Below are positions 63,513-64,000 of a stretch of DNA of 64,000 nt, in pieces. Origin of the DNA: Shimia litoralis. GTDB lineage: Bacteria > Pseudomonadota > Alphaproteobacteria > Rhodobacterales > Rhodobacteraceae. The stretch lies in assembly GCF_005518135.1 (NCBI RefSeq), contig NZ_SULI01000014.1:21187-85186 (forward strand), in the 5' to 3' direction. The notes beneath the pieces are model-generated. The model worked only from the letters and a program-made list of their open reading frames with translations. It was not told the origin of the DNA and did not search any database. Both the position numbers and the translations under genes were made by a program. The number at the start of each line of letters is the position of its first letter. The stretch's first letter is position 1.

Positions 63513-64000
63513 TTGCCAAACCACATTGTGTCAGAACAAAGAAGCCGACCTCGGTTTCGTGCTCGAACTGGTCGGTGTAGTCTTTAATGCTGATGACGCC
63601 GCCAACCGCCGCTGAATCCGTTCCACCAAACACACCGCCATAGTCACCGATGTCAGTGTCCACCACTCCGGTAACTTCGACATCGCCAAAAAAACTGCCG
63701 TCGCTGCTGATGTCGGTGACAATTAGTGCCAAATCTTCCACGTCAACGGGCGTCGTCAACAATATTTGCCGGTCATAGATACCACCGTTTACCGCCATGT
63801 CCGCAAAGTTGGCATTCATAAACACCTGACCACTTACCAGCACAGGTGTACCGGGGAGTAGAGAAGGGTCGACACCCGCAGGTGGGTTTGGGGTGCTTTG
63901 AATATTGGTGATCCCGGCGTAGTCACCGGCATAAGTGGACCTGTCGCGTTTTAGTGCCGCCCCAAGTGCTCGTTTAAGCCACCTTTCGTTCGAAGGCGAC
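63478..64000 (-). CDS. TbpB-like beta-barrel protein, candidate Slam substrate (partial)
   Basis: The frame is open to the window edge, so the N-terminus is missing. The visible part ends with VSGQVFMNANFADMAVNGGI, DLALIVTDISSDGSFFGDVE and GDYGGVFGGTDSAAVGGVIS, followed by CGLANDAAICSSAAP. The pattern G-x-a-x-f-x-a-x-F...N/SG-x-I and a final GxFGGxxxxxVGGxxS matches the last strands of the TbpB/HpuA-like eight-stranded barrel. Its stop lies 35 bases inside the start region of the Slam-like gene. In related pairs, such proteins bind transferrin, hemophores or other ligands; here the ligand is unknown. Confidence 0.72.
   Translation of the reverse strand, partial: SPSNERWLKRALGAALKRDRSTYAGDYAGITNIQSTPNPPAGVDPSLLPGTPVLVSGQVFMNANFADMAVNGGIYDRQILLTTPVDVEDLALIVTDISSDGSFFGDVEVTGVVDTDIGDYGGVFGGTDSAAVGGVISIKDYTDQFEHETEVGFFVLTQCGLANDAAICSSAAP

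Overview
The window looks like a chromosomal segment of a marine alphaproteobacterium, most likely Rhodobacteraceae/Roseobacteraceae. The reasons are gene content (hisE-hisF-hisA-hisH-hisB layout, a three-gene aceE-aceF-lpd operon whose E3 carries a lipoyl domain, an LdtR-type MarR regulator, SdhE, PPK2, and beta-hydroxyaspartate cycle genes) and the codon use. I see no insertion sequence, prophage, CRISPR array or rRNA operon. Nearly all of the window is coding, with one tRNA-Tyr(GTA).

Layout. Positions 1-6870 hold a partial Lrp-type regulator, a large PilP/GspC-like membrane protein, a SIMPL-domain protein, an O-acetylhomoserine sulfhydrylase-type gene (metY) and two conserved genes of unknown role. 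Positions 6850-11500 hold a TetR regulator divergent from a tightly coupled four-gene operon (flavin monooxygenase, BASS-type transporter, two short-chain dehydrogenase/epimerase genes), probably a catabolic module of unknown substrate. Positions 11660-17370 hold tRNA-Tyr, an RlmB-like rRNA methyltransferase, a CoA-binding protein and the histidine genes hisE, F, A, H, B. Positions 17500-29640 hold a guanine deaminase, mgtE, 5-formyl-THF cyclo-ligase, a YmdB-family phosphoesterase, an SLC13 permease and the pyruvate dehydrogenase operon.

The most striking part is 29988-51421. It contains a purine catabolic locus: xanthine/urate permease, ureidoglycolate lyase allA, a puuE-uraD fusion, uraH, a LysR regulator, urate oxidase puuD, xdhABC, a second permease and a second guanine deaminase. 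Directly next to it lies a complete beta-hydroxyaspartate cycle locus (bhcR divergent from bhcA-bhcB-bhcC-bhcD), then fbp (with a one-base frameshift) and phosphoglycolate phosphatase. Purine breakdown by this route ends in glyoxylate plus urea, and the BHA cycle turns two glyoxylate into oxaloacetate. The locus therefore reads as a carbon-recovery pathway from guanine and xanthine to C4 metabolism. Only the allantoate-to-ureidoglycolate step (allantoicase) is not found in the window.

Positions 51500-64000 hold small secreted proteins (PA14-like, an HExxH lipoprotein, a TagO/VasI-like protein), parE, ppk2, a MATE exporter, aspartate aminotransferase, an XRE regulator, sdhE, an LdtR-like regulator and a glyoxalase. 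At the right edge is a Slam-like (DUF560) outer-membrane protein overlapping the 3' end of a TbpB-like gene that runs off the window, which looks like a secretion-channel/substrate pair.

All assignments come from reading the protein sequences and motifs by eye. No database search was run.
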